DNA of 64,000 nucleotides from Entomortierella parvispora (taxonomy: Eukaryota > Mortierellomycota > Mortierellomycetes > Mortierellales > Mortierellaceae), in assembly GCA_963573315.1 (NCBI GenBank), contig OY752145.1:1550001-1614000 (forward strand). The letters run 5' to 3'. Below, in pieces: positions 1-11,000 of the stretch; within the stretch, counting starts at the first letter, position 1, and each line of letters opens with the position of its first letter. A program made the position numbers and the translations under genes. Below the pieces are notes generated by a model. It did no database searches and was not told the DNA's origin. It saw only the letters and a list, made by a program, of their open reading frames with translations.

Positions 1-950
1 GTAGCTCAGACGCGTCGGCATCCTCGTCTCTCACGTCGTTCTCTTCAATTTCTTCCGAGTCTTCAGGATCATCCTCGACGCTCTTTTCCTGCTGCTCATC
101 CACGTCCGATACCTGTGTCGATACCCTCACTTTTGCAACAAGACAATCGGCAACGTCGGCGACCTTAATGCATCGAAGGCAAAGCGATTTCTCAAACATA
201 ACTCACAGTCATCAACAACATTTGCTTCATCGTCGGCGGCGGAATAGCTCGTTGGATCGGATCCAATTGACAGCGCGATTCGATGTCCTGGAGGTAGTCC
301 CCGGTCGAGTTGGATATTCAGGTGCCCCCCATCTGGACTCGTGGTTCACGTCTCAGCATCAACAGGAACTGTTGCAACTCTTCCAGATCCAAGTTCGGCA
401 GCAGCGCGAATTGCAACTACAGCAGCAACAGCAACAGCAACAGAAGGAACAAAAACAATGGCGGCCGTCTGAAGCATCATCTTACTCGCCCTTTTTTTCC
501 GTTTCTCCGTTCGATCAGTATGGGCTCCAGAACAGGGATAGTGAAGAATGCAAGGACGACGCTCCTGATACCGTAAGAGGATGTCGGTTGTCTGTAGATG
601 AGGAAGCCGCAGCGGTGCTCTTGGAACTGAATGAGGTCCTGTACTTGAAAACTGGTGTTCATCCTGGAGATGTCAATCAGAACAGGGGCGGTGGCCGTTG
701 GCGTGCACGTCCACGTCCTGATGGATTCCACGGCCCCGGCGCTGGGGGTGGAGGAATTGGAGGTGGAGCTGGAGGGGGAGCTGGAGCAAGGACTATTGGT
801 GGCGTCAGCCTAGTAAGAGATTATCCTGGCCGACACAACAGCCGTCGAAGAAGCAGCTTGGTGGCCAAGGGTATCGTTTCTCTCAGTGGTCAGTGCGAGA
901 TCTCTGCCTGGGGTCTCTCACTGCTGAAGGAGGAATGGGCGATGGTGTAG
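1..950 (+). CDS. Unrecognised Gln/Gly-rich protein, 5'-truncated by window edge
   Basis: The reading frame is open from base 3 to a TAG at 948-950, giving 315 residues in the window, so the gene begins to the left. The first internal ATG is at 168, but the same frame runs open upstream of it with Ser-rich sequence, so 168 is probably not the start. The visible part is low in complexity: Ser-rich at first, then a glutamine run near bases 415-445, then a Gly/Ala-rich stretch near 730-790. No domain was recognised. An AATAAA-type signal follows at about 963. The product could be a disordered regulatory protein, but this is only a composition-based impression. Confidence 0.5.
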   Translation, partial: SSDASASSSLTSFSSISSESSGSSSTLFSCCSSTSDTCVDTLTFATRQSATSATLMHRRQSDFSNITHSHQQHLLHRRRRNSSLDRIQLTARFDVLEVVPGRVGYSGAPHLDSWFTSQHQQELLQLFQIQVRQQRELQLQQQQQQQQKEQKQWRPSEASSYSPFFSVSPFDQYGLQNRDSEECKDDAPDTVRGCRLSVDEEAAAVLLELNEVLYLKTGVHPGDVNQNRGGGRWRARPRPDGFHGPGAGGGGIGGGAGGGAGARTIGGVSLVRDYPGRHNSRRRSSLVAKGIVSLSGQCEISAWGLSLLKEEWAMV

Positions 951-1414
951 GCCTTTAAAAATGCAATAAAAAAACTGCTGCAAAAACCGCGTTTGGGTCA
1001 CGTGCAAGCTTCTCCTGCTCGTGATTCTAATTCTGTCTGGTTTGCTCGTCGCGTAGGAAACAAAGCGCTGCCAACACACGATTCCGAATGCCTCGGGACA
1101 GATTCTACCGCATCCAGTCCGACACCACCACAGCTCAGATCGACGTTCATAGACGCTTTCTATAGAATTGGTTTCTTTCATCACAAATCTGAGGGTGATG
1201 AGGGGAGAGACCCTTCGCCACGTCCGTATGAAGCATCATGATTCTCAGCCTGGCCAGGAACAGCACTTTCTTTTCCTTCTGCCTTCTTGTATAAAGGTGA
1301 GTCCATGGACAGGACCGAGTACTTCTCTACACATTTTCTTCCACTCTCTCTCTCTCTTCTCGTTCACTATCATCTAGCATCATTTACAATTTATATATAC
1401 ACCTTATCTGCATC
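951..1414. other. Intergenic spacer
   Basis: Holds the presumed 3' end of the preceding gene and the promoter of the next. TATA-like sequences occur near 1290 (TATAAAG) and 1391 (TATATATA), followed by CT-rich sequence before the ATG at 1415. No RNA gene seen. Confidence 0.5.
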
Positions 1415-2701
1415 ATGAAGCCTATAATGCTAACTACCGTTTTACTAGCCCTGAGCGTTGTAACCCTCCAACGATCAACGGTTTCTGCTCACAGCTGGCT
1501 GGATTGCACTGACATGCGCGATTATGGATGTGCAGGCTTCCCACTTGGCTACCCGTCTCGAGCGGACAGTGACATCAATAGCAAATACACCTACCTCGTT
1601 CAAGATCGACGGCCGGATGCTTCCGTCTGTCAGCCAGGCCGTCAAAACATCCCCGGCAACAACCCCTTCCCAATCGCATCTGTGACACCAGGGCAGAATT
1701 TGCATTTGACCTGGCAGCCTGATGGTCATTTGAATGATGGAAATCCTTCAACAATCGAGATCCATTGGTCAGGAATTCCGGGTCAACAACTCCACACGCG
1801 TTCGGAACTGACCCCTAGCACTGTTCTAGGAACAATGGTCTTTGCTACGTCCGCCAACTGTGACGTGCCCTCGGAACCGAATACTTGGTGCCATGGTCAT
1901 CTCGCGATCCCAGAGTCTACAAAACCAGGGATTTATCAGTTGGTTTGGTGGTGGAAATATGATCGGAACCCTCACGGCGAGGAATACTCGACTTGCTTTG
2001 AGATCAATGTGAGTGGCGGCAGTGGAGGAGAAGTCACTATCGCCACCTTGTCTCCACTGCAGCAGGCAGAGGTGAAAGCAGCTGTAGCCCCCGTTCCTCC
2101 TGTGACCTCAGCGTCACAAGAGGTCGCTGTCGAGCAAGCAGCCGAGAGATTGGAGCTGGCTTACCTGACAGAGGAACCTACTATCACCCCTATCGATACG
2201 ACCACCGCTGACGAGTCACTTGCAGATCAGATTTCGCAACCGGGCGCATCTCTTTCGGATGTGTACAACAACCCAGCTGATCAAATTGTTGTCGAAGGAG
2301 GGGATATTGGATATAGTGAAGAAGACGAGACTGGTGATTTGGCTGGGGATGCCGTCAACGATTCGGAAGATCGAGACGCGTCGCCTCGACCTGTGCCTTC
2401 GCCCTCGCAACTCATCAACTGTGGGGTGGATTCTGTTCTCTCCTCCATCAACGGAACCTTCCCGATCAACAGCACCATTGGAAGCAGCAATGGCTCCAGC
2501 AATAGCGGTAGTAGTGGTGCAACGAGTCTTGTGCCATCCTTCCGCCAAGATGTCGCCAATAACCCTAGTGTTACCCACAACCAGACCCTGTCGAGCATGT
2601 ATCCACTCGACAGTGGGAGCAATGGTGGGGCAAGTCATTTTTTGCAAAGTGCACTGGTAGCCGCAAGTGCTGTGATGGCGATTGTTCTCTTTTCATTTTA
2701 A
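1415..2701 (+). CDS. Secreted GPI-anchored LPMO-like protein with mature N-terminal His
   Basis: Single-exon, 428 residues. A hydrophobic signal peptide (residues 1-25) ends in VSA, so cleavage would expose His26 as the first mature residue. That is the hallmark of copper lytic polysaccharide monooxygenases, in which His1 and a second His form the copper brace. His105, in the segment WQPDGHL, is a plausible second ligand, and a Phe in the segment YSTCFEI (about residue 195) could be the axial residue. Several Cys residues suggest disulfides. Residues from about 205 on form an acidic Ser/Thr-rich stalk with N-glycosylation sequons (NGT, NST, NGS). The C-terminus is a hydrophobic tail typical of GPI attachment. 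Family assignment to a known AA class is not possible by eye. The non-catalytic copper-binding X325/Bim1 type, which also has His1 and a GPI anchor, is the main alternative. An AATAAA signal follows near 2737. Confidence 0.7.
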   Translation: MKPIMLTTVLLALSVVTLQRSTVSAHSWLDCTDMRDYGCAGFPLGYPSRADSDINSKYTYLVQDRRPDASVCQPGRQNIPGNNPFPIASVTPGQNLHLTWQPDGHLNDGNPSTIEIHWSGIPGQQLHTRSELTPSTVLGTMVFATSANCDVPSEPNTWCHGHLAIPESTKPGIYQLVWWWKYDRNPHGEEYSTCFEINVSGGSGGEVTIATLSPLQQAEVKAAVAPVPPVTSASQEVAVEQAAERLELAYLTEEPTITPIDTTTADESLADQISQPGASLSDVYNNPADQIVVEGGDIGYSEEDETGDLAGDAVNDSEDRDASPRPVPSPSQLINCGVDSVLSSINGTFPINSTIGSSNGSSNSGSSGATSLVPSFRQDVANNPSVTHNQTLSSMYPLDSGSNGGASHFLQSALVAASAVMAIVLFSF

Positions 2702-3122
2702 CTGATGAGAATGGCTCTCTACTCATCATCATCAAAATAAAGAAGGAAAGAAGGGAGTCCCTAGTCTCCTTGTCTTCACTCTTCCCACATTCAAGAAACC
2801 CCACCTTTTTTCGACAGACGCAGAAGCATAGACGCAGGGACAGATGTTTAGAGTCAGCCACAACAAAGCGCGTCAGGGTTCTGTGTGATTCAAACCCCCT
2901 GCTGTTTGTCCTGTTCTCTGTGTGCACAAACATTTGGTAAGCAAGTCCAGAAAAATAAAACTAAACTATGAAAGTCGGGAGTTGTATTTTTTTTTTGAGA
3001 CGAGAAAGATGGGACAGAACACGCCATCCTTCTTGTTTCCTCGGCTGCCAACGCATGGAAAGAGGGCGCCCTCCAGATGTTGCCATCGGGAGAAGAGGGG
3101 TCTCCTTGACCTTGTTCCCATC

Positions 3123-3155
<33 letters not shown>

Positions 3156-3942
3156 TAATCATTACCATAGTTACAACATGCAACACTGCTGAAGGGAAAA
3201 CGTTCATTCAGAAGAACAAATCGCTGACTTTAGTCTTTCTGAAACAAAGCTTGTCAAAGGGCTTTTTTCTTCCTCTCTCTCAAACGAGCTGCGCTTGGTT
3301 GTATCAAGAGACATAGACCATCGATCGATCGCTTCCCAGCGAAAAAGGGATCGCAATTGAGTGAGTGGAAGGGCTTGAAAGGGACAAATCTCACGGCCCT
3401 GCTGGTGGGTGTGACCATCGCAATTGCGTGAAATGAAGAGCGGGATCTGGCCTAAGCTGTTCTTGGCCCAAAGAACCAACTGCTTCGGGAGGGAAAGAAC
3501 AAAAAAAATGGAGGGAAGGCAAGTGCACAAGACGAAGAAGAAGTGGAAAGTGACAAAATGCCCAAAGTGTGATTGGCATTGGGTTCCAACCTTCTTTTCT
3601 TTTTTTCCCTCTTCTTCAGACTCCAAGGAAACGAAGCGGGTTGCAGCGGGCTCCCTTCATGATGTATACAGTAGTATCGGTATATCATGAACATGTTTAC
3701 ACCACAAAGGTATGTACCGCACTGACTGCACCTGCTGCACCATACAAATCGGGGCATGAAGACTTGTGAGTTGAGAAAGGGAACCGTTCGATTGCCCAAC
3801 CGCCTCTGATCCCCGGCTTAAATAACCCCGATCGTCCCTCCCCCCCATTTGTTTATTTCTTTCCTCTTCTTTCTCTCTTCTCCTTCCTCGACATTCATTC
3901 CTCCCCCATTCACTTTCCATTTCGACAGCACAACAGTCCAGC
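2702..3942. other. Intergenic region
   Basis: Holds the 3' end of the secreted protein gene, a pure A-run at 3123-3150, a TTAAATAA element near 3819 and a CT-rich stretch (3830-3905) just before the MscL start. No coding sequence is supported. Confidence 0.5.
3123..3150. repeat. Poly(A) tract, 28 bases
   Basis: Uninterrupted run of 28 A in a spacer. It has the same length as the run at 12723-12750. No parent retrogene or flanking duplication was seen. Confidence 0.95.
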
Positions 3943-5603
3943 ATGAGCAACACTCCCACGGACAACGGAGCCTACGAGCTCGATACCCCTGCTTCTGTTC
4001 AGCACCAGGACTCTTACAACGAGAAGGCCAAAAAGAGATCCTTGAACCCAGCCAAGGTTGTCACTCGTGGATTCACACAGGGAACTCAGGTTGTTGTTGG
4101 AGGCGTCACTCAGGGCACCAGGGTTGTCCGTGGAGGCATCTCCCAGGGTAAGAAATGATCTTTGGACTCCCCTGTGGCTGATCGCGGTATCGCGACTTTT
4201 GTCTTTGTTGTTTGTAAAAGATGGACGAAGGTCTCATCTGGCGGTCCACTTGTTCTGGTGGGGGAGGCTTCTTCATCAGGACAAGTTCAGGACAGGTTCT
4301 CCAGTTTGTTCATCCTGATGGAGAAACTGAAAGAGATCTGAGTCAACAACGAACGAATTGGGTGCCTTGCATGTCTCTGCCTCTATTTTGGAGCTCGGAC
4401 CTGAATATTTTTTTTTTTTTTTCTTATCGGGTTTTTACCCGCTTTTTCATTTTTTTGATTCTTACCAAACAAAACCTTCCTCGGAACAAACAAAATAGTT
4501 GAAAAGGGCGTGAACAACGTCGGTGGTGTGTTGACCAAGGTCCCAGGTGTCAGCTACGGTGTCTCCTTCTTTGCTGATTATCGCAAGTTTATGGATCGTG
4601 GCAACGTCATTGATCTTGCTGTCGCCGTTGTTATTGGTAAGTCTCTAGATATACACTGCTTTCGCGTGATCACAAAAAAATGAATGGAGTGGACCAAAAT
4701 TACAACAAGACAAGGTCTTCTAATACCTTCACTCTCGTACCCCCCTTTTACCTCATCTTTCTTATTTCAGGTGCTGCTTTCACTTCTGTAAGTTGCTTTG
4801 GACCCAAGGATAGAAAAATGAGATGCAAATTGCGCAACATTGTCGTCTAAACATTTCATATTTCTATCCCTTCCCCGCTGTAGATTGTTACAAGTTTGGT
4901 GACCGATATTATTACTCCCATCCTTGCTTTGGCCTCGGGCAAGAACTTGGAAGAGAACTTTATCGTTTTGCGCAGAAATGACTCGGACACAACAAACGTG
5001 AGTGCCCTCTCTCTCTCTTTTGATACGGGAACGAAATGGATGTGGTGGGTTGGAGAAGAGAAATGAAATTGGCCATATTTTAACAATTCTGATCCCTTCC
5101 TTTTTTAGTACCCTACACGTGCACTTGCACAATCCCATGGAGAGATCACCTGGAACTGGGGCAACTTTCTTCAGACTGTCATCAACTTTTTCATTGTCTC
5201 TGGATGTGTCTTTATCATTGTGAAGGGTAAGGATACTTTTGCAATTGATAAATGTACAATTTGCACACTCTGTTTCCCTTATTGTTTCCTCTGACCATTT
5301 TTTTTTCTCCCGTGATATTTATTGTAATTAATAGTCTACCAAATGGGTCGCAATGTCAAGACGGAAGTGACTGAAAAGTCTTGCGATTACTGCCTGAAGA
5401 AGATTCCTGTAGAATCTGTGCGATGCCCAGAGTGCACAACTTGGTTGGACTGGGACGCTTGTGCAAAGGTGGCGCAGATGGAACGGATTGCTGCTGCTTC
5501 ACCCTCCAGCTCGGGATTTCAGAGCCCAGTTAACGTCGATGGCCCTTCCTACATCGATGAGAGTGACTTTGAGAAGACAAAGGCATCTTTGAACCGCTTC
5601 TAA
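3943..5603 (+). CDS. Large-conductance mechanosensitive channel (MscL family)
   Basis: Six exons: 3943-4147, 4499-4636, 4771-4787, 4884-4997, 5109-5226, 5335-5603, joined in frame at GT-AG introns to give 286 residues. MscL is a homopentameric channel that opens under membrane tension and releases solutes on hypo-osmotic shock. The MscL core begins near residue 93 (FADYRKFMDRGNVIDLAVAV), with TM1 at about 105-131 and TM2 near 175-197 (FLQTVINFFIVSGCVFIIVK). A C-terminal zinc-ribbon-like pair follows, with CxxC at 214-217 and 228-231, as in many bacterial MscLs. Residues 1-90 are a fungal N-terminal extension with Gly/Val-rich repeats (GFTQGTQVV, GVTQGTRVV). Exon 3 is only 17 nt. The membrane in which it acts (plasma or organellar) cannot be told from sequence. 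Fungal MscL homologues are known, so recent transfer need not be assumed. Confidence 0.9.
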
Positions 5604-5750
5604 ACTAGAGATAACCACTTTCTTTCTCTTTCTCTCTTCCTCTCTTGTTTTCTCTTGTTTTTGCCTTCCTCCGCATTTTGTTTCTTTGCATATCCAAATC
5701 ATTTTATAAATAATAACACCATTAACAAAATTTGTTATAGAAAGGGAGTC

Positions 5751-7412
5751 TCACTCTAGACAGTTTGGTGCAGTGAGGCCCGGATTCCCCGCGTCGAGGC
5801 CATTGATCATGACAGAAGTGTCTCCTGAAACATTCACCCCTCCATTTCTCAACCTCTCGGTTAGAATCTTTTTCTTTTGTTGATCACCATGGCAAAAGGC
5901 CTTCAATGTCCGCAGCCTGGGCCAATTCTTCAGTATCCATTCTACATCCTTCTCGGTCCAGTCTTGGATTTTGATCCCTACATCCAAAGTGATCAGGTTC
6001 TGCAAAGATCTCAAACGATCCAGTCCACAGTCTAGTCGAAAGATCAGGGCTTGAAGACGACTCTCATGACTTTGCCAAGAACGTCCCTTCAAATCAAGCG
6101 TCTCCAGACATATCAGTCCAGCGATCCGTTCAAGAAGCATGGTCTGTGAAGAAGTGCCACGGGAAGGAACGATCTCAAGGGCTAATCGATAGAGTTTTCG
6201 ACAGACCCAGGTTCGAGGATCCTTCAGTATAGCCTCCTCCCTGAGCCTTGGGGCTGAAAAGTCCTCCAGATTCGGCATGGAGCACAGGATCTCTTGAATG
6301 ATCTTGTCCATCATCGAGAACAGGCCTTTAAGTTCTATGACCCTCAACGTCAGCAGATGATGACTGCATGAAGGTCCTTTCAAGAGCTCCCAGGAAGTTT
6401 CCGAGAGCCATCTGGCATGCAGAGCGAGGGTGCTCAATGGTGCCGTAGAGATCGATCTGGACTCTATGAACCGGGCTACTGTATGGTCATCATTGCCTGA
6501 AGTTATATCAGAGCAGAAATTGGTTAGCTTGGGGCATTGCCTTGCCTGCTCTGTTAAATGCTCCAGTCCTCTTTGATTCTGAACTGGACACCACACCAAA
6601 GTTTTGAGGTCTGGGCATAGTTTCAAAAACAAGAGATCGTCCTCCAACCCTCGAACCCGGATCAGCTCCAGCACCTTGATTCTGCCCAGTGTACCACCTT
6701 TCATCTTTTCAAAATACGACGCCCCCGGCGGCATCCGTCGGCGAACATTGCTGCCATGGATGTTGTTGCTGCTGCTATCGTCATCCTCGTCGTCGTCGTC
6801 ATCGTCCTGAGGACCAAGAAGACAAAAGTCAAACTCCCTCAGGCAGAGGCACGTCAACCGTGACCATAGACCTTCCCAGTATCTCCCTAAATCCCGCGAC
6901 TTTGAAAACCCAGTTCCGACAAGCGTCAACGACTCTAGAGATGGACAAGCCCAGGCTGCCTCCAAAGATGGCGTCGGATCATTCCAGCCGTGAGTAATAA
7001 CAAGGGACCGGAGACTCCCTCGACATTGGCGAACAAATTCAAGCACGCCAACCCTGCTGCGGCTATCCTTCCCCTTCTTCTGCCCGTCTTCTTCTTCCTC
7101 CCCTCCGTAAAGGAACTTGAACCTCCTCAGATTCGGACAGATGAGAGAGCTCAAGTACGGCGTTTCCAGCCTATCCCTCAAGACAAGGCTTTGGATGAAT
7201 CTCGAGTGCTGCTGGAGAACCTCTACAGGGATGGAGTGCTGATCGTCTTTGAGTTTCCCTTGTTCGATCGTCAGCTCTTTCCAGACAAGGGGTTCGAAGC
7301 TCTGGCGCCAAGCGTGCGAGACTCGACAACAAATGGTAAGCTCGCGTCGAGTCAAGAACTTTGCCAGACAGTCGCGTATTTCCGGAAGGTCCAGGGGAAG
7401 TATGGTTGACAT
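5751..7412 (-). CDS. F-box/leucine-rich-repeat-like protein
   Basis: Intronless, 553 residues from the Met at 7412; an in-frame upstream Met at 7499 would add 29 residues of unlike composition. The N-terminus (MSTILPLDLPEIRDCLAKFL, then RELTICCRVSHAWRQSFEPLVW) fits an F-box, which docks to Skp1 in SCF ubiquitin ligases. The rest has irregular LRR-like segments (LRSLVITHG, LESLTLVGTG, LKTLVWCP, LETLDLKG, LRTLKAFC) that would form the substrate-binding face. An acidic Asp/Glu run lies near residues 205-215. The substrate is unknown. It converges with the MscL gene, their stops only about 150 bp apart. Large F-box families are known in Mortierella-type fungi. Confidence 0.8.
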   Translation of the reverse strand: MSTILPLDLPEIRDCLAKFLTRRELTICCRVSHAWRQSFEPLVWKELTIEQGKLKDDQHSIPVEVLQQHSRFIQSLVLRDRLETPYLSSLICPNLRRFKFLYGGEEEEDGQKKGKDSRSRVGVLEFVRQCRGSLRSLVITHGWNDPTPSLEAAWACPSLESLTLVGTGFSKSRDLGRYWEGLWSRLTCLCLREFDFCLLGPQDDDDDDEDDDSSSNNIHGSNVRRRMPPGASYFEKMKGGTLGRIKVLELIRVRGLEDDLLFLKLCPDLKTLVWCPVQNQRGLEHLTEQARQCPKLTNFCSDITSGNDDHTVARFIESRSISTAPLSTLALHARWLSETSWELLKGPSCSHHLLTLRVIELKGLFSMMDKIIQEILCSMPNLEDFSAPRLREEAILKDPRTWVCRKLYRLALEIVPSRGTSSQTMLLERIAGLICLETLDLKGRSWQSHESRLQALIFRLDCGLDRLRSLQNLITLDVGIKIQDWTEKDVEWILKNWPRLRTLKAFCHGDQQKKKILTERLRNGGVNVSGDTSVMINGLDAGNPGLTAPNCLE

Positions 7413-8012
7413 TTCTCTTTGACGGAATGAGGGAAATGAAAATGATGAATGGAACGAGGAAATGACGAATGGGCACTGCAAAGGGGGAAGCTTTGCCAAA
7501 CGTGTAGCACCAAAACGACATTCGCGTATCTGGCATGGTCACCTCTGTGCGCTTGTTTGTCGCGACGACATGCGGATAAAAAAATCCATTTATTGTCATA
7601 AAGAAGGGCCTCTCGAAGGAGAGGAAAAGGCGGGGGCATCAACCCATTGAAAGTACAGAAAGAAGGGTGGTAAAAAGGAAGGGGAGGGGAAAGAGTGGGG
7701 AGTGGGTCTGTTTGGGGCGAGAAACAACCCCGAGGATGAATGCTCGGCAAACAGACCGTAAATAAAACAACAGGACAACAGGCTGGGTGGAGCGCAACTA
7801 ATCCAATCTTCTCTGTTCTGAGGCGATTGTTTGCGTCTCTCACTGCTGAAGCAATTAAACAAAAATGGGAAAGATACAACTTTTAAAAATGGTATTACAA
7901 GCTAACAAGGACAAAGAAGGGTTGAACGAGAAGGAAAGAGAAAAAGAAAAAGAAAAAGAAGAGAAGGGTATAGAAAGAGTACAACTAAAAATATCAAAAA
8001 ATATCATCTGGT
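7413..8012. other. Intergenic spacer between two minus-strand genes
   Basis: Contains the promoter of the F-box gene and the 3' end of the GATA-finger gene, with A-rich and GAAAAAG-repeated sequence near 7930-7965. No further gene was seen. Confidence 0.5.
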
Positions 8013-11000
8013 TCATGAGGCGGTGGCGGTGGCAGCAGCAGAAGAGGAAGGAGGAGTGGAGGGTGGTGCCACAGGCTGACGGCATTGGAAGCACTGCAGG
8101 TGCTCGCGTCCGTTCTTCTTGCGATCTTCCTCCATTGCGGCAAACTCGGCCTTCAGGGGAATGTATTTGCATCCGACAGCTGTGCAATACACGCCCGATT
8201 TCTTGTAGCGCAGACCGCAAGAGTTGCACAACACAGAATTAGCATCATAGCCAGGCCTCCAGCAAGGAGTCTCTTCGGCACCACAGGCTTCACAGTGTTT
8301 GCGCGAGTCATCACTGCCTCCGGCGTTCCCGGATGAAGACGACGAGGAGGCGCCAGCAGAGTGCTGCATCTTGGCCTTGGGTTTGCTCGTGCCTGACATA
8401 ACAGAGGAGGTCGTCAATGGTCCGTTCGAGGTCTTGGGCTTTTTGATCTTTTTCGTTTCCCCTCCATTGGCGGACACTTTTCCTCCTGCTCCACTCGAAT
8501 GCAAGTCCACGAGCATCGAGGCTGTGGCAAGGGATTCCAGTGAAGCTCCCGCGACCTCATTGCGCTTCTTTGAGACCTTGGTGGTCTTTCCCTTGGTAGA
8601 GACTGCGGCTTTCTCCTTCTTGGCCTGTGATCTTGGAAATGGCTCATCCGCCTTCCGTTTGCGATTCACGCCAGTCGTCACCACTGCTGTGCTGTTGGCC
8701 CCCTTCTTATGAGATATCGACTTGGGCTTTGCCCCTCCTTTGCCTTTGCTCTTGATCTCGGACCGCTCCATAGGATGATCGTCGTCGTCGTCCTCATCTT
8801 CCATGGACTCGTCCTCATCCACCTCTCCATCGTTCTCAGATTGGATGGCGTCCAGGAGCGGCTGCAGCGATCTCAGGTGACTATCGTGGTCATTCATATT
8901 GCTTTGTTGTCGGCGTCTGCTCATCATATCACGCGTCAGCTGCATAGCAATATCGACTTCTCCCGGAGGAATAGCCAAAACATGGCGTGCATGCAGGGTC
9001 CGGTCTCCGCTTTGATGTCGGTTCTTGTGGGCCTTGTAGCTGTTGTCGTAGTCATCACCATCATGATCCATGACAGACTCGTCGTTTTCATAGTCAAGTA
9101 CATCGTCGTCATCAAACTGTCCAGCATTTGATCCGCTTCCCAACTTGACTGGCGATCCTAGCATGTTTTGGCGACCACGTCGTGCAGGCGGGGAAGGCGA
9201 AGCAGAAGGCGATGAAGAAGGTCGGTCGGTGTGGTAATGGTAGTGGTGTCTTTCTCCTCGGCGGTAGATCGAAGCACCATGCCGCTCAGGGACCACACGC
9301 ACAGGGTTAACAGATGGCTCCTGAGCCTCTGGCGTGACCGATGCTCTGGATTGGCGTCTCTTGTTGAGTCTGCGTCCTGCTCGCTGCTCAGAGTCAGAAA
9401 AGAGGCCGTTATCTTCAAATGCCAAGGAGCCTCCAGCTTTCTTGGCCATTCCCTTTTTGCGCTTGTGCGATACGCCACCAGATCCTGAGTGATCAGCGGT
9501 GGCAGAGGAAGGCGAGGCGCCGGCCTCAACAGACTCGTTTTCCTCCGTGGCTTGTTGGTACAGTGCTCCGTCCGCGGCCAACTTCGCCTCAATCTCGTCA
9601 ATACGAACCTGCATCACATCCGAAAGCAGGACTGGGTAGCTGATGATGGTCGCTCCTCCTCGTGTACTCAGGTCCTTATTGTCAGGTGGCAAAATTCCCG
9701 ATCCACTGACAAAGTCCAGTTCTGGTCGAGGAAGGAGAGATTGGCGCCGGATACGGTTTTGACGCTGAGCCCAAAGTGGAAGATCCCTCTGGTCTACCTG
9801 GTCCCCCAATGGCACTTCGTGCTCAGCAGACACAGCGGCCGAAATGGATGGTGTTGGTGCAGAGCTGGCTCTGGACGCACGACCTTGCTCATTGGTCGTA
9901 GGCACGAATTGAGCGCACGAGTCAATCGGTACAGTTTTACAGTCGATCCGCTCTAGGGCTTTCTCCTTTGTAAGTCTTTGTTGGCTAGGTAAACAGAAAC
10001 CATGAAATGAGTCGATGGGGTATCAGAGAAAACGTTCCAGAAAAAACTAAAAACACGCCATATGTACCTGATCTCTGCTTCCATTGCGGTAGGGAATATT
10101 TGAGAGTCATTCAGCGACTTTGGTGAAGGCGTTGCTCCAGGGGTTGCACCATGATTTTGCATCACTCCCATAGATACAACAGTCGAGGTTTGAGGAGGAG
10201 AAGGCATACTCTCCTGAGCATCTGTGCTGTTATTGGGTTCTGAAGACGGCAAGGCTGCTGCCGCTTGGCGGGCTGCCGTCTCTTCTGCAGCAACAATAAT
10301 ATCACCTACAGTCATTACTCCTGACTTTTCCGAGAAATATTCGTCTTTGTGAAGTAATGTTGTGGTCGTATTGGAGGAAGAAGAGGAGGAGCGTGCCTGC
10401 TCAAATGGATGCGTAGCGTCTGGCTCTGAGAATGAATCATTGCATTGGATACCAAGACCCGCTCGGCTTGCTGGAGAAGGTGGCGTTGCAAACTCTTGTC
10501 CGGCGTTTGGGCTCCCTCCTATTGATGGTGAGAAGCTGCCAGTAGACGTAGATGCCTTTCGAGGGGACGAAGATGGCATGGGTGGCGTTCCAAAAGGGAT
10601 TTGGAAGATGACGCCGGGGGCTTGGTCTTGGGAATCAATGCCACTTGGAGAACGTCTAGGGACACTCTTGCGTTTAGTACGGGAGAGTGTCGGGGAAACG
10701 GCTCCGTTTGGAGCGCCGGGGGAAGGAGACAACGATATTGATGGAGCGCTTGATGTCGCCGGAAACTTGAAGTTGTTCATTGCCGCTGTGCGTGTCGTAA
10801 ATGAACCTAAAGGCCGTCCACCGGTCAACCCTAGATGGTGCGAACTTGCAACAGGGAGCGACAGTAGATTCTGTGAAGGAGAAGAGGCAACATAGAGGAC
10901 AGTGTGTGTGCCTAATGGAGTCTCCACCAAAGGCGTTGTGGTCGCTATTGAGGCTCGACGAAGATGTGCGGGGTCGAACTGTACTGGCGCATTTTCTGGC

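Noticed and set aside
3943-5603. Bacterial contamination or very recent transfer for MscL
   Set aside because: Five spliceosomal introns and eukaryotic neighbours make this unlikely.
9905-9956. Two separate genes, one ending near 9953 and one starting at 9905
   Set aside because: The second frame lacks an ATG there, and a clean 83-nt intron joins the frames.
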